A stretch of 15,560 nt of DNA from JBDGSM01 sp042217615 (lineage in GTDB: Archaea; Nanohalarchaeota; Nanosalinia; Nanosalinales; Nanosalinaceae), in the NCBI GenBank assembly GCA_042217615.1, contig JBDGSI010000037.1, forward strand, positions 1-15,560, given 5' to 3'. A model generated the notes under the pieces. The model was given only the letters and a program-made list of their open reading frames with translations, did no database searches and was not told the DNA's origin. Of this stretch, positions 12,692 through 15,560 are shown one piece after another (position 1 is the first letter of the stretch; every line of letters starts with the position of its first letter). The position numbers and the translations under genes were made by a program.

Positions 12692-13333
12692 ATGTCTACT
12701 TTTGAAACTATAAGGTCGCTTGCAGGGTTCAAGTCAGCTAAAGATGAAGTTATCTCTCGAAAGACTATGGGGAAGATACTTGAGGCCGGAAGAAACTCTC
12801 CCTCACCAGGAAACGTTCAAACCCTGGAGATGATAGTAGTGGAGTCAGATGAAGGCCTTGAAATGCTTTCCGAAACGACCGGCGACCACAGAGTTGAAGA
12901 AGCTCCTACCTCCGTCATTCTTGTGGCTGATATCGAGCGGATGAAGAGAAGGGTAGGTACAGGAGCGAGGGAAGCCTGTAATGCGGAGATAGCTACCGCT
13001 GTCCAGAATATGCGTCTTGTAGCTCTGGAGGAAGGAATTCACTCTAACTGGGTAAGCGGTTTCGATGAACACAGGCTTGGAGAACAGTTTAGAATACCTG
13101 AGGGCAAAGCTCCTTTAGCCGTAGTCTCCTTTGCATACACAGAACAGCCCAACTCTCCAGAGCAGAAGTTTGGAATGAATGAAATCTGCTTCTACGACAA
13201 ATACGGTAACCAGATCGGCAGCGTATTCGACCAGGTGGAGTGGAAAGGCCTAAGGGAGGAGAGAAGAATTTACGGAAAGAAGGGTAAAGGCCTTTTAGAC
13301 AAGTTGAAACGCAGTATCCGAAAGGTTTTATAA
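12692..13333 (+). CDS. Nitroreductase-family flavoprotein
   Basis: 213 residues. The N-terminal FMN-binding pattern is clear: SRKTMGKILEAGRNSPSPGNVQTLEMIVVES (22-52), with the NSPSPGNVQ loop contacting FMN. Further family features are NAEIATAVQNMRLVALEEGIHSNWVSGF (97-124), FRIPEGKAPLAVVSFAYTE, then a C-terminal extension. Such enzymes reduce nitro compounds, quinones or flavins with NAD(P)H, usually as dimers; some members have other redox roles. The last 28 residues are strongly basic (KGLREERRIYGKKGKGLLDKLKRSIRKVL region), which is unusual for the family and could bind nucleic acid or membrane. I chose the ATG at 12692 over a TTG at 12671, based on the TATA-like element 30 nt upstream. Confidence 0.88.
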   Translation: MSTFETIRSLAGFKSAKDEVISRKTMGKILEAGRNSPSPGNVQTLEMIVVESDEGLEMLSETTGDHRVEEAPTSVILVADIERMKRRVGTGAREACNAEIATAVQNMRLVALEEGIHSNWVSGFDEHRLGEQFRIPEGKAPLAVVSFAYTEQPNSPEQKFGMNEICFYDKYGNQIGSVFDQVEWKGLREERRIYGKKGKGLLDKLKRSIRKVL

Positions 13334-13405
13334 GAATTCACAACGATTTGTTTACTAATGAATGGTAAAAGTTTGAGTGAGTTCTGTCAAAATCCCGGAA
13401 AAAGG

Positions 13406-13447
13406 TTTATAACTACCTTTACGTAACGGTTAGTATAGGCGAAGGTG
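13406..13447 (+). promoter_or_regulatory. Promoter, operator candidate and SD of the TrmB-family gene
   Basis: TTTATAAC (13406-13413) is the TATA-like element. Directly after it, ACCTTTACGTAACGGT (13415-13430) is a 16-bp palindrome with one mismatched pair around TTACGTAA. GGTG (13444-13447) nine bases before the ATG is the probable Shine-Dalgarno. The palindrome lies between TATA and the predicted start site, the classic repressor position, so autoregulation by the encoded regulator is plausible. Confidence 0.5.
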
Positions 13448-13456
13448 TAAGAAAAC

Positions 13457-14317
13457 ATGGTTGCAAGTCAAGAGACTCTAGATAAGCTTGAAGATATAGG
13501 GCTTAACATGTACGAACGTAAAATTTATTCTGCTCTTCTTGGTCGTGGTGTATCCACTGCTGGAGAGCTCTCCGAGATGACTAATGTTCCTCGTTCACGT
13601 GCGTACGATGTTCTTGAATCCCTAGCAGAGAAAGGCTTTGTAGTGATAAAATCCGCAAAGCCCATGGAATACGTAAGTATTCCCCCAGAACAGGCTATTG
13701 AAAATATTAAGAAACAGCACGAAAAAGACCTGGACGAAAAACTGGATAAACTGGACGACTTTAAAGACTCAGACGCTGTAGAAGAACTTGAAGACCTATA
13801 TGATCAAGGAGTAGAACTTGTGGACCCTGCAGAAATGTCCGGATCACTGAAAGGCAACCACCAGATCCACCAGCACATGGGAACCATGTTCCAAGACGCC
13901 GACCAAAGCATAAAGATAATGACTTCTGAAAAAGGCCTTCAAGACATTCACGAAAACCATTCTGACCTGCTTAAAGAAGCAAAGGAGGAAGGAGTAAACG
14001 TAAAGGTTCTTGCACCCATAACAGATGAAAACAGGAAAGCCTTCAACGCATTAAGCGAACACGCAGACGTTAGACACCTAGGAGGCCTTGAAGAAAAGCT
14101 TGATGAACTTGAACAGGCTCCTGACGGCAGATTCACTATCATCGACGATGAGGCCTTGACCATGGCCATGACACACGATGAAGTTCACTCAACACAAGAC
14201 ACCGCTTTCTGGAGCAAAAGCGACCACATGGCAGACAACATGCTCTCACCAGTATTTGACATGCTCTGGGAGCACTCAGAGAAGCCTGAAGGCCCTGAAG
14301 GAATCGAAAAACCTTAA
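13457..14317 (+). CDS. TrmB-family transcriptional regulator
   Basis: 286 residues. The N-terminal winged helix (about 8-75) is the TrmB type: LEDIGLNMYERKIYSALLGRGVSTAGELSEMTNVPRSRAYDVLESLAEKGFV, with the recognition helix around PRSRAYDVL. A short coiled coil (78-110, KKQHEKDLDEKLDKLDDF) is the dimer helix. The remaining about 165 residues form a phospholipase-D-like fold as in TrmB C-terminal domains (SIKIMTSEKGL..., VNVKVLAPITDENRKAF, GRFTIIDDEALTMAM). In TrmB proteins this region binds sugars; the ligand here is unknown and no transporter is adjacent. The start ATG follows GGTG with nine bases between. The C-terminus is acidic and Pro-rich. Confidence 0.9.
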   Translation: MVASQETLDKLEDIGLNMYERKIYSALLGRGVSTAGELSEMTNVPRSRAYDVLESLAEKGFVVIKSAKPMEYVSIPPEQAIENIKKQHEKDLDEKLDKLDDFKDSDAVEELEDLYDQGVELVDPAEMSGSLKGNHQIHQHMGTMFQDADQSIKIMTSEKGLQDIHENHSDLLKEAKEEGVNVKVLAPITDENRKAFNALSEHADVRHLGGLEEKLDELEQAPDGRFTIIDDEALTMAMTHDEVHSTQDTAFWSKSDHMADNMLSPVFDMLWEHSEKPEGPEGIEKP

Positions 14318-14398
14318 AACCTCACATATCTTTTTCCCTACTTATCTCCCCTCAGTCAAAGAATTCAAAACATTTCCAAGCTTTTTCTTACATCTAAT
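14318..14398. terminator. Convergent T-rich spacer between the TrmB-family and sppA genes
   Basis: Plus-strand T-runs at about 14331-14336 (CTTTTTCCC) and 14384-14389 (GCTTTTTC) may end the TrmB-family transcript. I see no gene, hairpin or AGGCCT motif. Confidence 0.3.
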
Positions 14399-15283
14399 CT
14401 ACAGTTCTGCCTTTAAAGGAACCTCTACTCCCTGAGCGCTGAAAATATCAAGGAAGGCCTTTATACCTGTTTCTGACAGGAACATTGACATCAAGTTGAA
14501 TTCCTGAACTGTCTCAACTTTTTCTACTTTAAGTTCATCCTTGCCAGATAATTCTTCCGCTACTTCTATCGCCGTGCTTCTTCCTCCCAACTTATCTACC
14601 AGGCTCAGGTTCTTAGCTTCGTCTCCAAGGAATATCCTTGCTGTTTCAATTTTTTTCTCTTCTTTTGAGGTCAGGTTCCTGCTTTTATCTACAATAGAGA
14701 TGAATTCTTCCTGTATATTCTCCGCCATGTTCTCCATAATTTTTTTCTCTTTTTCTGACATGTTTGAGAATCTTGAACCCATTTCCTTGTATTTTCCAGC
14801 TGATATGTTAATATAGTCTATTCCATAGTTCTCTATTGCTTCTGAAAAACTCAGATAGGAACTTGTTACCCCTATGCTTCCAGTCATTGTTGCTGAATCC
14901 GCTACTATTTTGTCGCATCCTGTTGATATAAGGTAGGCTCCTGAGGCAGAGACATCTCTGAATCTGCAGACCGTAGGAACACTCACTTTTTCTATAGACC
15001 TCTTTATTTCTTTTGAAGCCACTACAGCACCTCCTCCAGAGTTTATCTCGTATATTACAGCATCATAGTTGCCACTTTCTACCTTCCGATTTAGTTCACG
15101 GACTTTAGAAGGTGTAATACCTCCTGTGCTGAAGCCTGATGAAGAAGGAGTTATCGTTCCCGACAGCTGTACCAAAGCCACTTTCCCGGTTTCGGTTCCA
15201 AACATGTCAGAAAAGCTAAAAGCAGTTGCAGATGCAGTTAAAACCAATATTAAACCTGCCAAGACAACAAGTTTCTTTTTCAT
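14399..15283 (-). CDS. sppA: Signal peptide peptidase SppA (S49 family), membrane-anchored
   Basis: 294 residues. An N-terminal signal or anchor, KKKLVVLAGLILVLTASATA (2-21), precedes the S49 crotonase-like protease domain. VALVQLSGTI opens the fold. YDAVIYEINSGGGAVVASKEI (73-93) is the SGGG oxyanion region. RDVSASGAYLISTGCDKIVAD (109-129) carries the nucleophile Ser114. TGSIGV (134-139) is conserved. AGKYKEMGSRF (162-172) carries the general-base lysine (Lys164 or Lys166). It degrades released signal peptides at the membrane, with the active site outside. The C-terminal 40 residues are variable. The minus-strand TATA (AAATTTAAAAAA, 15307-15318) is 29 nt from the ATG, suggesting a leaderless transcript. 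Confidence 0.94.
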   Translation of the reverse strand: MKKKLVVLAGLILVLTASATAFSFSDMFGTETGKVALVQLSGTITPSSSGFSTGGITPSKVRELNRKVESGNYDAVIYEINSGGGAVVASKEIKRSIEKVSVPTVCRFRDVSASGAYLISTGCDKIVADSATMTGSIGVTSSYLSFSEAIENYGIDYINISAGKYKEMGSRFSNMSEKEKKIMENMAENIQEEFISIVDKSRNLTSKEEKKIETARIFLGDEAKNLSLVDKLGGRSTAIEVAEELSGKDELKVEKVETVQEFNLMSMFLSETGIKAFLDIFSAQGVEVPLKAEL

Positions 15284-15343
15284 TAAAAACTGTAAGAGGA
15301 GGCCTCTTTTTTAAATTTCAAGGAATAGGTAGGCTTCTATCCT
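15284..15343. promoter_or_regulatory. Compact bidirectional promoter, sppA / elp3
   Basis: The 60-bp gap has one AT block, TTTTTTAAATTT (15307-15318), almost centred: about 29 nt from the sppA ATG and about 32 nt from the elp3 ATG. It could direct leaderless transcripts both ways. GAGGCCTC (AGGCCT 15300-15305) sits between this block and sppA. Confidence 0.55.
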
Positions 15344-15560
15344 ATGTCAGGCCTTGAAAAGATATCACGTCAGATAATTAAGGAGATAGAATCCAGAGAA
15401 ATAGAGGATAAGAAAGAGGTTGAAGCCCGGAAAAAAGAGTTATGCGGAGAGATAAGTTTCTCAGGTATGCCGAAGAACAGTGATATCCTTGAGTTTGCTG
15501 GGGAGGATGAGGAAAGGGCGAGGAAGTTGTTGAAGACTAAGCCGATGAGAACGATTTCGG
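15344..15560 (+). CDS. elp3: Elp3-type tRNA U34 radical SAM/GNAT enzyme, N-terminal fragment
   Basis: The first 72 codons of a gene leaving the right edge: MSGLEKISRQIIKEIESREI, a charged helix, then GMPKNSDILEFAG (41-53), and RKLLKTKPMRTISG near the edge. The PKNSDIL...LLKTKPMRTISG order is the N-terminal signature of archaeal Elp3, just before the radical SAM core (the CxxxxCxxC cluster motif would lie beyond the window). Elp3 makes 5-carboxymethyl-type modifications on tRNA wobble uridine. The start is the ATG at 15344, about 32 nt from the shared TATA block, and AGGCCT overlaps codons 2-4 (SGL). Identification rests on about 30 residues. Confidence 0.78.
   Translation, partial: MSGLEKISRQIIKEIESREIEDKKEVEARKKELCGEISFSGMPKNSDILEFAGEDEERARKLLKTKPMRTIS

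Larger units (their letters stand above)
1703..15354. repeat. Highly iterated palindrome AAGGCCTT (core AGGCCT), dispersed
   Basis: Perfect octamers begin at 1703, 1823, 1983, 2255, 3713, 3754, 4510, 4986, 5339, 6169, 7980, 8222, 8471, 9865, 10907, 11578, 11972, 12221, 12852, 13287, 13932 and 14454. Additional AGGCCT cores begin near 2350, 2665, 4063, 4096, 4955, 6530, 6647, 7132, 8357, 9143, 9297, 9570, 9903, 9933, 10616, 11096, 11181, 11933, 12090, 13246, 14083, 14151, 15300 and 15349. Of the 22 octamers, 16 are inside genes: 12 read as xAA-GGC-CTT (Glu/Lys-Gly-Leu), three as AGG-CCT (Arg-Pro) and one as AAG-GCC-TT. Six are intergenic. The use of several frames plus intergenic sites means selection or mutation acts at the DNA level. 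The function is unknown. Counts were made by eye and may be off by one or two. Confidence 0.85.

Noticed and set aside
1703..15354. AGGCCT as a restriction target of a resident restriction-modification system
   Set aside because: Restriction targets are usually avoided rather than enriched, and no restriction or methyltransferase gene is in the window. A protective methylation role elsewhere in the genome is not excluded.
1703..15354. AAGGCCTT copies as a CRISPR or transposon-derived repeat family
   Set aside because: Only the 6-8 bp core is shared; flanks differ at every site, spacing is irregular and many copies lie inside conserved codons.

Overview
The window comes from an archaeal chromosome. 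It carries MCM helicase, TBP, aIF2-beta, eL15, an ATP-dependent DNA ligase, a Vms1-like release-factor paralogue and archaeal Elp3. Most genes have an AT-rich TATA-like element about 28-36 nt before the start codon and little or no leader. The proteins are acidic and Glu-rich, several resemble haloarchaeal versions (Vms1-like protein, RPA-associated protein, VapB), and GC looks like the low-to-mid 40s percent. A nanohaloarchaeal or related DPANN/halophilic archaeon is my best guess; this is inference.

Layout. 1-1001 (minus): a tightly overlapped operon vapB-vapC-S66 peptidase, the last gene running off the left edge, with a palindromic operator-like site upstream. 1102-2391: a single-OB-fold ssDNA-binding protein divergent from a Vms1-family peptidyl-tRNA hydrolase. 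2372-3690: an unrecognised helical protein divergent from a GC-rich endonuclease III gene. 3724-8177 (minus): a small acidic protein, aIF2-beta, a second unrecognised helical protein, an RPA-associated OB/winged-helix protein and MCM, each with its own promoter. 8242-9025: pterin carbinolamine dehydratase and a Nudix hydrolase, convergent. 9152-10408 (minus): TBP and eL15. 10534-10896: a membrane-anchored C2H2 zinc finger. 10937-13333: DNA ligase divergent from a nitroreductase-like flavoprotein. 13457-15283: a TrmB-family regulator convergent with SppA. 15344-end: the start of elp3, divergent from sppA.

The main theme is housekeeping information processing: replication (MCM, RPA-associated protein, ligase), repair (Nth), transcription (TBP, TrmB), translation and its quality control (aIF2-beta, eL15, Elp3, Vms1-like). 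A toxin-antitoxin operon sits at the left edge.

The most striking signal belongs to no gene. The palindrome AAGGCCTT (core AGGCCT) recurs through the window: I count by eye 22 perfect octamers and about 46 hexamer cores, where random sequence would give about 0.2 and 4. It occurs in all three reading frames and between genes, and repeatedly lies within a few bases after stop codons. It is absent from the vapBC/OB segment (1-1702) and from the nth region (2671-3712). It behaves like a highly iterated palindrome (compare cyanobacterial HIP1) or a DNA-uptake-type genome signature. I do not know it to be described for this lineage.
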